From positions 1 through 64,000 of the forward strand of contig JADZFN010000003.1 in NCBI GenBank assembly GCA_020849895.1: a stretch of DNA of 64,000 nt. The letters run 5' to 3'. The position numbers were made by a program, and so were the translations under genes. Below, one piece after another: positions 17,859 to 26,667 of the stretch (positions are counted from its first letter, which is position 1; each line of letters begins with the position of its first letter). Origin of the DNA: Verrucomicrobiia bacterium (GTDB lineage: Bacteria; Verrucomicrobiota; Verrucomicrobiia; JABWAM01). The notes beneath the pieces were generated by a model. That model was not told the origin of the DNA. It did not search any database and saw nothing but the letters and a program-made list of their open reading frames with translations.

Positions 17859-17903
17859 ACCGCGTGCTTGTGTCGGCGCGCAAACGGGCCGATAGTTCTC
17901 CTC

Positions 17904-18371
17904 ATGAAATCCATGGATCCGAAGACGCAAAAACTTGTTCAGGAGCTTTCCGTCGCCTACGCGATGGAGCTTGAAACCGTGCAAAACTACATCGCGAATT
18001 CGATCAATCCGGACGGTATCCGTTCGGACGTGATCAAGAAGGCGCTGGCTTCCGACGTGGCGACCGAGGTGTCGCACGCCCAACAGCTCGGACAGCGCAT
18101 CAAAACCCTTGGAGGGCGCGTGCCGGGGTCGCTCGACAACCGCTGCAACCAGTCTTATCTGCAGCCGTTGAAGGACACCACCGACATCGTCAGCGTGATC
18201 AAAGGCGTCATCCGCGCGGAGGAGGGCGCCATCGCGCAATACAAGAAGATCATCCGCCTTTGCGAGGGGCACGATTATGTGACCCAGGATCTCGTCATCG
18301 AGATCCTCGGCGGCGAAGAGGAGCACCGGCGAGAATTCCTCGGCTTCCTCAAGGAATACGAAAAGGCCTGA
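17904..18371 (+). CDS. Ferritin-like / bacterioferritin-type diiron protein
   Basis: 155 residues, four-helix ferritin-like fold. Candidate iron ligands: Glu of YAMELETVQNY, Glu and His of EVSHAQQL, Glu of EEGAIAQY and Glu/His of GGEEEHRREF, which reproduces the ExxH plus ExxH pattern. Likely roles are iron storage or peroxide handling. I used the ATG at 17904 (MKSMDPK); an upstream in-frame start gives an unlikely MCRRAN leader. Same strand as the redoxin gene. Confidence 0.8.
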   Translation: MKSMDPKTQKLVQELSVAYAMELETVQNYIANSINPDGIRSDVIKKALASDVATEVSHAQQLGQRIKTLGGRVPGSLDNRCNQSYLQPLKDTTDIVSVIKGVIRAEEGAIAQYKKIIRLCEGHDYVTQDLVIEILGGEEEHRREFLGFLKEYEKA

Positions 18372-18444
18372 CCGTGGGCGCGGTCGCCCTGCGCGCGCAG
18401 GTTTCCGTCTTTTCACGGAGATGCCGGTGCGGTAAGCAGGTGTG

Positions 18445-19251
18445 ATGAAGCTCTTTGATCTTTCCGGCGAAGTCGCCACGGTGATTGGCGCCAGTGGCGT
18501 CATCGGAGGTGCGATCGCCGAAGGCTTGGCCGAAGCGGGCGCCAAAGTCGCGGTGATCGCCCGATCTCCGCAAAACGGCGAAGCGCGGACGAAATCCATC
18601 CGCGACAAGGGAGGCGCCGCCGCTTACTTCAAGGCCGACGCCACCGAGACCGCCCAGCTCCGCGAGGCCTGCGCGGCGATCGAAAAACAATTGGGACCGA
18701 CCAGCGTGCTCGTGAATTGCGCGGGAGGCAACGATTCGAAAACCACGATCACTCCCGAAAATCCCTTCGAAAAAATCCCGCTCGAGGCATGGAAGGCCAA
18801 CTACCATCTGAACCTTGTGGGCGGGGCGCTGCTCCCCTGCCAGATCTTCGGTCCGGGCATGCTCGCACGGAAAAAAGGCAGCATCATCAACATCGCCAGC
18901 GTCTCGGCGCACCTCCCGCTTTCCAGGGTGGCGAGCTATTCCGCAGCAAAGGCGTCCGTGGTCAACCTCTCCATGTTCCTCGCCCGCGAATGGGGATCGA
19001 GGGGCATTCGCGTGAACACGATCACTCCCGGTTTTTTTCCGGCTGACCAAAACAAGGCGCTTCTCTTCCAGGAAGATGGCGCCCCCACCGAACGCACGCG
19101 ATCCATCTGGCTCCATACACCTATGGGCCGTTTTGGAGACGCCTCGGAGCTCGTCGGCGCGGCGATCTTCCTCGCCAGCCCCAGGGCTTCGAGCTTCGTC
19201 ACGGGCGCCGACCTGCGCGTGGACGGCGGGTTCCTCTGTCAGACGATCTGA
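18445..19251 (+). CDS. SDR oxidoreductase, D-mannonate oxidoreductase-like
   Basis: 268 residues, classical short-chain dehydrogenase. Cofactor glycine motif GASGVIGG, NCAGG, active Ser in IASVSAHLP and the YSAAK catalytic pair. The long C-terminal signature (NTITPGFFPADQNK, HTPMGRFGD, SFVTGADLRVDGGF) is that of the SDR group that reduces D-fructuronate to D-mannonate in uronate catabolism; this finer call is from resemblance only. GTG at 18442 precedes ATG 18445; I chose the ATG. No uronate genes are adjacent. Confidence 0.82.
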   Translation: MKLFDLSGEVATVIGASGVIGGAIAEGLAEAGAKVAVIARSPQNGEARTKSIRDKGGAAAYFKADATETAQLREACAAIEKQLGPTSVLVNCAGGNDSKTTITPENPFEKIPLEAWKANYHLNLVGGALLPCQIFGPGMLARKKGSIINIASVSAHLPLSRVASYSAAKASVVNLSMFLAREWGSRGIRVNTITPGFFPADQNKALLFQEDGAPTERTRSIWLHTPMGRFGDASELVGAAIFLASPRASSFVTGADLRVDGGFLCQTI

Positions 19252-19281
19252 AAAGGCCCGGCCCGACGTCCCGCACGACCC

Positions 19282-20403
19282 TCATGCCGAAGCGGCTCGG
19301 ACGTCCTCCGCGTTTCCCCCGTGCGCCCCCTCGGATTTCGTCTCCTCGAAGAGCGCGAGGAAACGCGGCGCCAGCGCCTGGACACTGTGCTGTTCGAGCG
19401 CGAGGCGGCGCCCTTCGGCGATCAGCCGCCGGCGCAGCTCCCGGTCCCGAATGAGTCGGAGGATCTGCGCGCTCCACTCGGCGCGTCCTGAGGCCAGCAG
19501 CCCGTTCTCGCCGTGGCGGATGAGCCGCATGGCGACGCCCACGGGGGAAGCGACGACGGGCACCCCCGCCGCCCAGAACTGGACGAGGCGGAGCGCCGGC
19601 TGCGCACGATTCCACGGGGTGTCCTTGCGCGGAAGCAGACCGATGTCCAACTCCGCGAAATCCGAGGCCTCCCCCTCGGCGGAACGCGGCGTCCATTCGA
19701 TGGGACAACGCGCAGAAATCGCGTGGGGCGTCCCTCCGATCACGCGGAAGACGAACGGTGCGCGGGAGTGCAGATCGAAAAGCGAGGGCAGAAGCTCGCG
19801 CAAATCGGCGTCCGTCGCCCCGGCTGCAAACCAGCCGAGCACGGGGATTTTCAGCATTCGTCTTTCCTGGGCACCCTTCGCGAAGTAGCTCTCCGTGTCC
19901 ACCGCGGAGGGCAGAAGGACCGGCTCGACCCCCTGGCGGCGGACGAACGCTGCGAGCTCCTCGTTCTCGACGACGACTCGTTTCGCGCGCCGGCAAATGC
20001 CGCTCAGACGTCGCGCGCGCAGCCAGGCCAGCGAAGGAAATTTCACCTTGCCGCGTCCGAGGTAGAGCGGCGCGTCGAGATCGAAAATCATCCGCGTCTC
20101 GCGCGCGATGCGCGATTCGAGATCGAAAAGCGGCGGGGGAAGGATCGGGCGTTGCACGTGCACCCAATCGTAGTCCCGGATCTGATGCAGGTCCTGCACT
20201 CGCCGCGTGAACGTTCGAAACGCCTGATGCCCTCTCGCGCCAAAACCACCCCGATCCTCTCCGTCCACCGCTTCTCCCTCGCGAACCGCAGGCCGCACCA
20301 CGCACTCGTGCCCCGCCGCCTCGAGCGCGGGCAGATACTGAAGCGCCCGTCCACGGCTGGAAGGCGTGGAGCGGTTGCCCTGCGTGAGAAACAGGATGCG
20401 CAT
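19282..20403 (-). CDS. Glycosyltransferase, GT4-like
   Basis: 373 residues, GT-B fold. N-terminus MRILFLTQGNRS, acceptor region with YDWVHVQRPI, and donor-binding C-terminal half containing PALRLVQFWAAGVPVVASPVG followed by NGLLA. Probably transfers a sugar in envelope polysaccharide synthesis. Divergent from a GT2 gene with 61 bases between starts, which suggests a shared promoter region and a shared pathway. Acceptor and donor unknown. Confidence 0.82.
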   Translation of the reverse strand: MRILFLTQGNRSTPSSRGRALQYLPALEAAGHECVVRPAVREGEAVDGEDRGGFGARGHQAFRTFTRRVQDLHQIRDYDWVHVQRPILPPPLFDLESRIARETRMIFDLDAPLYLGRGKVKFPSLAWLRARRLSGICRRAKRVVVENEELAAFVRRQGVEPVLLPSAVDTESYFAKGAQERRMLKIPVLGWFAAGATDADLRELLPSLFDLHSRAPFVFRVIGGTPHAISARCPIEWTPRSAEGEASDFAELDIGLLPRKDTPWNRAQPALRLVQFWAAGVPVVASPVGVAMRLIRHGENGLLASGRAEWSAQILRLIRDRELRRRLIAEGRRLALEQHSVQALAPRFLALFEETKSEGAHGGNAEDVRAASA

Positions 20404-20464
20404 CAGCGGATAACGGGATTGTGAGAAGGGCGGACGGGCCTCAGGATGGCACCCCGCGAAGGTC

Positions 20465-21157
20465 ATGCGCATTATGACGGAGCTTTCTTCGACAGGCAAT
20501 GCCGCCGTCGCCATTCCGGCGCGCGACGAAGCCGCGCACCTCGGCGCGATCGTCCGCGGCTGCCGCGCACTCGGATTCGAAGTTTGGGTGGTAGACGACG
20601 GTTCCGACGACGACACTGGCGAAATCGCCCGGCGCGAAGGCGCCGAGGTCCTCCGCCACGCGACAAGCCTCGGGAAAGGGGCGGCGATCCGAACCGCGCT
20701 CCGCCGCTTCCTCGCCTCCAAGCGCGGGGCGCTCGTGCTCATGGACGCCGACGGCCAGCACGACCCGCGCTTCGCTCCGGAATTCCTGCGCGCGGCGGCG
20801 GTGGCCGACCTCGTCCTCGGCAACCGGATGGGCAACCCCGGCGCCATGCCGCCCGTGCGGCGGTGGACGAACCGTGCAATGTCGCTCTTCCTATCGCGCA
20901 TGTGCGGCGCGGCGATCCCCGACAGCCAATGCGGCTACCGCCTGCTCTCCCGTCGCTTCGCCGAAGCCTTCCGTCCGACGACCTCCCACTTCGAGCTGGA
21001 GAGCGAAATGCTCGTCCAAGCCGCGCGCTTCGGCTTCAAGATCACGTCCGTGCCCATCCCCGCCGTCTACGGTTCTTCCCCGAGCCATATCCGTCCGATC
21101 CGGGACACCTTGCGTTTTCTGGGCTTCCTTGCAAAAGCCCGTTTTTCCATCCGATAA
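20465..21157 (+). CDS. Glycosyltransferase family 2, polyprenyl-phosphate type
   Basis: 230 residues, GT-A fold. AVAIPARDEAAHL, VVDDGSDDDT, GKGAAIRTAL and the metal motif LMDADGQHDP are intact, followed by DSQCGYRLLSR. This set is that of dolichol/undecaprenyl-phosphate mannose or glucose synthases without C-terminal membrane helices. It should load a sugar onto a lipid carrier at the inner membrane. ATG at 20474 is an alternative start to 20465. Confidence 0.87.
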   Translation: MRIMTELSSTGNAAVAIPARDEAAHLGAIVRGCRALGFEVWVVDDGSDDDTGEIARREGAEVLRHATSLGKGAAIRTALRRFLASKRGALVLMDADGQHDPRFAPEFLRAAAVADLVLGNRMGNPGAMPPVRRWTNRAMSLFLSRMCGAAIPDSQCGYRLLSRRFAEAFRPTTSHFELESEMLVQAARFGFKITSVPIPAVYGSSPSHIRPIRDTLRFLGFLAKARFSIR

Positions 21158-21200
21158 TTATTCGCTCGCAGAAGGAAAGTTTTGGGGTAGTGTCGGTGCG

Positions 21201-22043
21201 ATGAGCGAGCTGCCCATCGCCGATGCCAAGGTCTTGACCTTCGACCTGAACCAGTGCTCTGACCGGGAGTTCTGCGAAGTGTTCGGAGCGGACGCCGGAC
21301 TTGCGCACAACCTCGTCGAGTACCGTCAAGAGGTCCTGCACGTCTTCAAGTTCGAACAGCTTCTCAAGCTGCGCGGCATGTCGCACGAACGGATCGCGGC
21401 ATGGACGGCACCGAAGCCGGACGAAAAACCGAATACGGAACTCCAGGGCGCGCTCGGTCTTCCGACCGAAAAACCCGAGCCGATCGAGAAACTCCTCGGC
21501 GCGCTCGCTCGCCGCGCCGGCGCCACGGTCTGCCTGGTGAACGCGCGCGAAGGCGCCCTCGTGCTCCATACCGCACCGGACGATTCCACCGAGGAAACGC
21601 TGGTGACGGCGGTCTCCGAATTGGTCCGTCCGACTCAGGAGGGCCTGGTTCAGATGCGACTCGGAGCGGCAGACGTTCAGGTGATCAGCTATGCAAAGCA
21701 CGACCTGATCGCTCTCCCTGCGGGTGCATTCTACCTTGTCGCGCTCCAACCTTCCGGCGGGACCACTGCGGAGAACTTAAAGCTCTGGAAGGCCCTGGCT
21801 GCCGAGGTCGCCCGTCGCGTCCCTCCGCGCATGATCATTGATAACCATGCGAAAGTCGGGGATTCCGACATCGCGTTCGACTGTCTGAAATGTCACCTTC
21901 GCCTCGTCGTGGACCGCGCAGGGATTGGCTTCAGCTTCCCGTGCCCCCGCTGCAAGACTCGAGTCACCGTCCCTCCCGAGACCACTTCTTTCTCCTCCTT
22001 CATCCAGCCGGAGGACCTGAGGATTGATCCCAAGGCGGCGTGA
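21201..22043 (+). CDS. HhH / roadblock-like / zinc-ribbon protein of unknown function
   Basis: 280 residues with three recognisable parts. Residues 10-66 read like a helix-hairpin-helix (FDLNQCSDREFCEVF, then EYRQEVLHVFKFEQLLKLRGM). Residues about 95-185 look like a roadblock/LC7-type alpha/beta domain. Residues 228-251 form a zinc ribbon, C228xxC231 and C248xxC251. The stop overlaps the start of the next gene (TGATG), so the two products are probably made together. I do not recognise the whole architecture; the roadblock assignment is by secondary-structure pattern and is weak. Confidence 0.6.
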   Translation: MSELPIADAKVLTFDLNQCSDREFCEVFGADAGLAHNLVEYRQEVLHVFKFEQLLKLRGMSHERIAAWTAPKPDEKPNTELQGALGLPTEKPEPIEKLLGALARRAGATVCLVNAREGALVLHTAPDDSTEETLVTAVSELVRPTQEGLVQMRLGAADVQVISYAKHDLIALPAGAFYLVALQPSGGTTAENLKLWKALAAEVARRVPPRMIIDNHAKVGDSDIAFDCLKCHLRLVVDRAGIGFSFPCPRCKTRVTVPPETTSFSSFIQPEDLRIDPKAA

Positions 22044-23512
22044 TGGCTGGGTCGTCTTCCTCCGCGCGCGCGCCGTCTCGTTTCGCCCGGTGGTACGGAA
22101 GCCTCCTCCTGTTGCTGGCGGCCACCGCGGTCGTCTGGCCCGCCTTCCGGGACGCGGGTTTTGCGGGAAGCGCCGCGGCCGCGGCGCCATTTCTGCGCCG
22201 CATCGGGATCGGGAAGGCGGCTGTCCCGCGCGCATCCACGCAACTCCTCGGCGATCCGGCGCCGTCCGATCGCCTCGCCGCGCTCGCGCGGCGGATGGAG
22301 TTCCGCCTCCGCCACTATCGCGTGACGCCGCAGCTCCTGCGGGATTGGTGCGCGGAATGGAACTGCAGCTCCTCGGAGAAGCTTCAACTCCTTCGCCTGA
22401 TGCTGGGACAGCTCCCCGAGGCGGCGGCGAAGGAGACGCCCGCCTCCCAGAGGCAGGACGTGCTCCAGGGCGTGTTGGACCTGAGCGCCGAACTCCGCCG
22501 CGCGGATCCGGGCAACGGCTTCCCCTGGTTGGCGGAAGCGCTCGCCCTGTTGCATTCCGGGCAGGATGCGCCGGCGAAGCTCGCCTTGGACGAGGCGTTG
22601 CGCGCCGCGCACGCGGACGCCGGCTTGCGCGCCGTGAACGTCTCCGAGCTCGCCGTCTGGGCCGCGCGCCTCGATCCGTGGGTCCTCTTCCCGCCGATGC
22701 CGCGGCGCTGGGGCCTCCAGGCCGAGCGCCCGCTCCTGAATCTCGGGCGCAGCCTTTCGCTCCAGCAGCGCGCTTTCCTGAAAAAATACAATCTCGAACG
22801 CGCCAACGACCTCGCCATGACGCAGCTCCGTCTCGCCGTTTTTCTCGCCGAGTGCGGATGGACTCCCGGCGATCTCGCCGCCGCCCGCGCCGCCGCCAAC
22901 CGCGCCATGCTCCCGCTCTGGCCTTCGCCGACGGTCGCGTTCTCCGACGAACTCCTCGAACGGCATTTCCTTTCCACCCTCGAAGACCAGGGCGACCGCG
23001 TCAACCTCGCGAAGGCGCGCGCCTGGCTGGCGGATCTTGGCCGCCGGGAAGACGCCTTGCGCCGGAACCTCCCGACGTGGCGCGCGATGCAACGACTCTC
23101 GGCATGGACCGCGCCGAGCGTGCTTGCCGCCCTTCTGGCGCAGGCGGTCCTCGCCCTCGGCGGCTGGCTCCTCCTTGCGGCGACGACGCGGCCCGCCACC
23201 GGGCCTGTGCGCGCGCGCTGGGCGATGGGCGTCCTCGCGTTCGCCCCCGCGCCGATCGTCTGGTCAATGCTCGGCTGGCCGCCGGGGGCTTCGTTGCTCG
23301 TTGTCGGGCTTGTCGGCGCCTTCACCCTTTGGGCCTGGTGGGCATCGGCGACGCCCGGCGGCTTTCGCGCCGCGCGCGCCAAGCTCGCCGTCGCCGCCCT
23401 GGGTACCCTCGCGGCATTCTTCACCCTGATCCTCCTCGCCGCCGCCGCGGTCCAGTATCAAAGAGCCGTCCTCCCTCCCTTGTTGAGAGACGGCCTCATC
23501 GCGCCAAGGTGA
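22043..23512 (+). CDS. Membrane protein of unknown function, partner of the zinc-ribbon gene
   Basis: 489 residues. One membrane segment near the N-terminus (about 18-37), a long soluble region (about 50-355) rich in Leu/Ala helices that resembles a tetratricopeptide-like solenoid, and about three membrane segments near the C-terminus (from about 362, e.g. LAALLAQAVLALGGWLLLAA). No catalytic motif seen. TGATG coupling to the preceding gene argues for a joint role. Very Ala-rich, as is common in GC-rich genomes. Confidence 0.6.
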   Translation: MAGSSSSARAPSRFARWYGSLLLLLAATAVVWPAFRDAGFAGSAAAAAPFLRRIGIGKAAVPRASTQLLGDPAPSDRLAALARRMEFRLRHYRVTPQLLRDWCAEWNCSSSEKLQLLRLMLGQLPEAAAKETPASQRQDVLQGVLDLSAELRRADPGNGFPWLAEALALLHSGQDAPAKLALDEALRAAHADAGLRAVNVSELAVWAARLDPWVLFPPMPRRWGLQAERPLLNLGRSLSLQQRAFLKKYNLERANDLAMTQLRLAVFLAECGWTPGDLAAARAAANRAMLPLWPSPTVAFSDELLERHFLSTLEDQGDRVNLAKARAWLADLGRREDALRRNLPTWRAMQRLSAWTAPSVLAALLAQAVLALGGWLLLAATTRPATGPVRARWAMGVLAFAPAPIVWSMLGWPPGASLLVVGLVGAFTLWAWWASATPGGFRAARAKLAVAALGTLAAFFTLILLAAAAVQYQRAVLPPLLRDGLIAPR

Positions 23513-23619
23513 TTCCCTGGCGGGGCTTCAAAAAGTGCGCAGGCGAGATTCCGAGCCTGATGGCACGTCGTGATCCCTCACACCATGCCGCTCGCGGGTT
23601 GTGAAAAATCCGCGTCAAC

Positions 23620-26310
23620 CTACGCGCCGTTCTCGACCTCTCCCTCGTCTTCGTCAGCGATGACGCGTGCAATGGCCTGAAGGCTGTCGCCATCTTCGAG
23701 ATTCACGAGGCGGACCCCCTGGGTGTTGCGTCCCGCGACGCGGATGTCTTTCACCTTGGTGCGGACCATCTGCCCCTTGACTGTGATCAGCATGATCTCG
23801 TCGGTCTCGGTGACCGTAAGGGCGCCGACGACGACGCCGGTCTTCTCGGTGGTCTTCATCGTGATGATCCCTTTACCGCCGCGCGACTGGCGGCGGTACT
23901 CGTCAAACGGGGTGCGCTTGCCGACGGCGTTTTCGCCGGCGACGAGGAGCGTGGCCTTCGGGTCCGCGACGGCGAGGGCGACCACCTTGTCCTTCTTGTC
24001 GAGGGAGATCCCGCGCACGCCGTAGGTGGCGCGGCCCATCGAGCGGGCGTCCTCTTCGTGGAAACGGATGCTCATCCCCTCGCGGGTGATCAGGACGACC
24101 TCGTCATGTCCGCCGGTGAGCTTCACGTCCATGAGGTCGTCGCCCGGCTCGATGTTGATCGCGATGATGCCGCCCTTTCGGATGTTGGCGAAATCGCAGA
24201 GCGCGGTCTTCTTGATCGTCCCTTTCGACGTGGCCATGAGCAGGAATTGATCCGCGCTCCAGGTTTCGTCCTTGTCGTCGGCGCCTTTCCTCCACGGGAT
24301 GCGGATGAGAGCGGCGATCGCCTCCTCGGGTTTGAGTTCGAGGAGGTTGGCGATGCTGCGTCCCTTGGCGGCGCGCCCCATGTCGGGGATTTCGTGGACG
24401 CGCTCCACATAGACCCTCCCGAGCGAGGTGAAGAAGCAGAGGTAATCGTGTGTCGAGGCGGTGAAAAGGTGTTCGATGAAGTCGGTCTCCTGCGGGGTCT
24501 CCCCTTCGCGGGTGGCCATGCCGATCACTCCTTTGCCGCCGCGGCGCTGGGAGCGGTAGGCGCTGATATTGGTGCGCTTGATCAGACCGGCGTGCGTGAT
24601 CGTGATGATCACGCCCTCGTTGGCGATGAGGTCCTCGATGGCGATTTCGCCTTCGTCGGGCACGAGCTCGGTGCGGCGCGGAGTGGCGTGCTTCGCCTTC
24701 ACCGTCTGAAGCTCCTGTTTGATGAGCTCGAGGACGCGCGCCTCGCGCGCGAGGATGTCGGCGAGGTCTTTGATGCGTTCGAGCAACTCGCGGTATTCCC
24801 TCTGGATCTTCTCGCGCTCAAGGCCGGTGAGCTGGTAGAGACGAAGCTCGAGGATGGCGTCGGCCTGCCTCTCGCTGAAGCCGTAGCGGTCGTTCGTGAG
24901 GCGCGCCGGGCTGCGGATGAGGAGGCCGAGCTTCTCCACCTGCCGGCGCGTGAACTCGAATCCGAGCAGCTTCACGCGCGCCTCATCGCGCGTGGCCGAT
25001 TCGCGGATGATCCGGATGAACTCGTCGAGGTTGGCAAGGGCGATGAGGTAGCCTTCGAGGATCTCGGCGCGCTCCTCCGCGTTGCGGAGCTGGAAGCGCG
25101 TGCGGCGCAGGACGACTTCGCGGCGGTGCTCGATGTAGCAAGCGATCAGCTCCTTGAGCGGCAGCGTCTTCGGCTTGCCGTGGTCAATCCCGAGCATGTT
25201 CACCGCGTAGGACGTCTCCAGTTGCGTGTGCTTGTAGAGGTTGTTGATCACCACCTTGGCGATCGCGTCGCGCTTGAGCTCGATCACCACGCGCGTGTTT
25301 TCGTCCGATTCGTCGCGGATGGCGGTGATGTCGGCGACCGTCTTCGTGTTCACCAGCTCGGCGATCTTCTCGACGAGCGTGGCGCGGTTGACGTTGAACG
25401 GGATCTCAGTGACGACGATCTGCTCCTTGCCGCCCTTGAGCTGCTCGACGCCGACGCGCCCGCGCACCTTGAGGCTGCCGCGGCCCGTTTCGAAATACTG
25501 GCGGACAGGCTCGACACCGCACACCATGCAGCCCGTGGGGAAGTCCGGCCCCTTCACGTGCTTCATCAGCTTCGCGAGCGGGATCTTCGGATCGTCAATC
25601 ACGGCGCAGATGCCGTCTACGAGCTCGCCGAGATTGTGCGGCGGGATGTTCGTCGCCATGCCGACGGCGATGCCGGTGGCGCCGTTGACAAGCAGGTTCG
25701 GGAACGCAGCGGGGAAAACGACCGGTTCGGTGCGCGTCTCGTCATAGTTCGGGACGAAATCCACCGTGTCCTGCTCCATATCCTCCATCAGGAGGGCGCC
25801 AAGGTGCGTCATCCGCGCCTCGGTGTATCGCATGGCGGCGGGAGGATCGCCTTCGACGGAGCCAAAGTTGCCCTGACCGTCCACGAGCGGATCGCGCATC
25901 GCCCACGGTTGGGCCATGTGGACGAGTGTGGGATAGATCACCGCTTCGCCGTGCGGATGGTAGTTGCCCGAGGTGTCGCCGCAGATTTTCGCGCATTTCC
26001 GATGCTGGCGGTTCGGGAAGAGCGACAGGTCGTGCATCGCGTAGAGGATGCGACGCTGGGACGGCTTCAGTCCGTCGCGCACGTCCGGCAGTGCGCGAGA
26101 GATGATCACCGACATCGAGTAATCAAGGAACGACCCCTTGATCTCCTCGGCCACGTTCACCTTGCCGATCCGTTCGTCCTTGGCGTAGAGCGAGGCGGCG
26201 GGCGGCGGCGCGCCGCCGGCGCTGGCGGGCGCCGGGGCGGCGTCCGCCGCTTCGGACGGCGTCGGATTCGCGGCTTCCGCGGGGGTCGAGGGCTTGGGCT
26301 TTCGGGCCAT
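23620..26310 (-). CDS. gyrA: DNA gyrase subunit A
   Basis: 896 residues. Catalytic Tyr162 (AMRYTEARM), breakage-reunion domain, then six-bladed C-terminal wrapping domain with the GyrA box QRRGGKG; a second related box is QSRGGKG. This identifies it as GyrA, not ParC. The N-terminus has a 40-residue Ala/Pro-rich extension before [17 protein letters not shown]. In the quinolone pocket the usual GDSAVYD is GEAVIYP: Ala123 at E. coli Ser83 and Pro127 at Asp87. gyrB is not adjacent. Confidence 0.97.
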   Translation of the reverse strand: MARKPKPSTPAEAANPTPSEAADAAPAPASAGGAPPPAASLYAKDERIGKVNVAEEIKGSFLDYSMSVIISRALPDVRDGLKPSQRRILYAMHDLSLFPNRQHRKCAKICGDTSGNYHPHGEAVIYPTLVHMAQPWAMRDPLVDGQGNFGSVEGDPPAAMRYTEARMTHLGALLMEDMEQDTVDFVPNYDETRTEPVVFPAAFPNLLVNGATGIAVGMATNIPPHNLGELVDGICAVIDDPKIPLAKLMKHVKGPDFPTGCMVCGVEPVRQYFETGRGSLKVRGRVGVEQLKGGKEQIVVTEIPFNVNRATLVEKIAELVNTKTVADITAIRDESDENTRVVIELKRDAIAKVVINNLYKHTQLETSYAVNMLGIDHGKPKTLPLKELIACYIEHRREVVLRRTRFQLRNAEERAEILEGYLIALANLDEFIRIIRESATRDEARVKLLGFEFTRRQVEKLGLLIRSPARLTNDRYGFSERQADAILELRLYQLTGLEREKIQREYRELLERIKDLADILAREARVLELIKQELQTVKAKHATPRRTELVPDEGEIAIEDLIANEGVIITITHAGLIKRTNISAYRSQRRGGKGVIGMATREGETPQETDFIEHLFTASTHDYLCFFTSLGRVYVERVHEIPDMGRAAKGRSIANLLELKPEEAIAALIRIPWRKGADDKDETWSADQFLLMATSKGTIKKTALCDFANIRKGGIIAINIEPGDDLMDVKLTGGHDEVVLITREGMSIRFHEEDARSMGRATYGVRGISLDKKDKVVALAVADPKATLLVAGENAVGKRTPFDEYRRQSRGGKGIITMKTTEKTGVVVGALTVTETDEIMLITVKGQMVRTKVKDIRVAGRNTQGVRLVNLEDGDSLQAIARVIADEDEGEVENGA

Positions 26311-26667
26311 GAGAAACCCGCATTGAAAACGAAAACCGGAGGAGGGTCAATCCAAGGAAGCCTCCGGAAGCCGTCGAAATTCATCCGCTCGAGTCTCCTC
26401 TCCTCCGTCGCGGAGAAGAACTGGGAGCGTCGCGCGGCCTTGACCTTGCGCCCCTCGCTTTTCGCTCATCGGCGCAGCCCGGGCAGAACCGTTTTCTGTC
26501 GAAATTCCGTCGCTGCGAATGTCGCGAATGGCGTGGAGGAGGCGTTGAAGGATCCCGGCGGTCGTCGGATGCAAAAGCGCCGGATGCGAAGGATGGCCGG
26601 CGCCGCCGCTCGCGAGAAGAAATCCGCAGGACGCGAATTCCTCCGCGCGCGGCGTACGGCCTCGGGA
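26311..26667. other. Intergenic region between gyrA and the BMC-operon 3' end
   Basis: 357 bases without a gene I can support. Open frames crossing it have no recognisable protein features. It should contain the gyrA promoter (transcription leftward from 26310) and the end of the BMC transcript. I see no convincing hairpin plus T-tract. Confidence 0.5.

Noticed and set aside
17172-18608. N-terminal half of the 906-codon minus-strand frame upstream of the DUF2851 gene
   Set aside because: It runs opposite the redoxin, ferritin-like and SDR genes, which have clear motifs; the DUF2851 protein begins at 17171.
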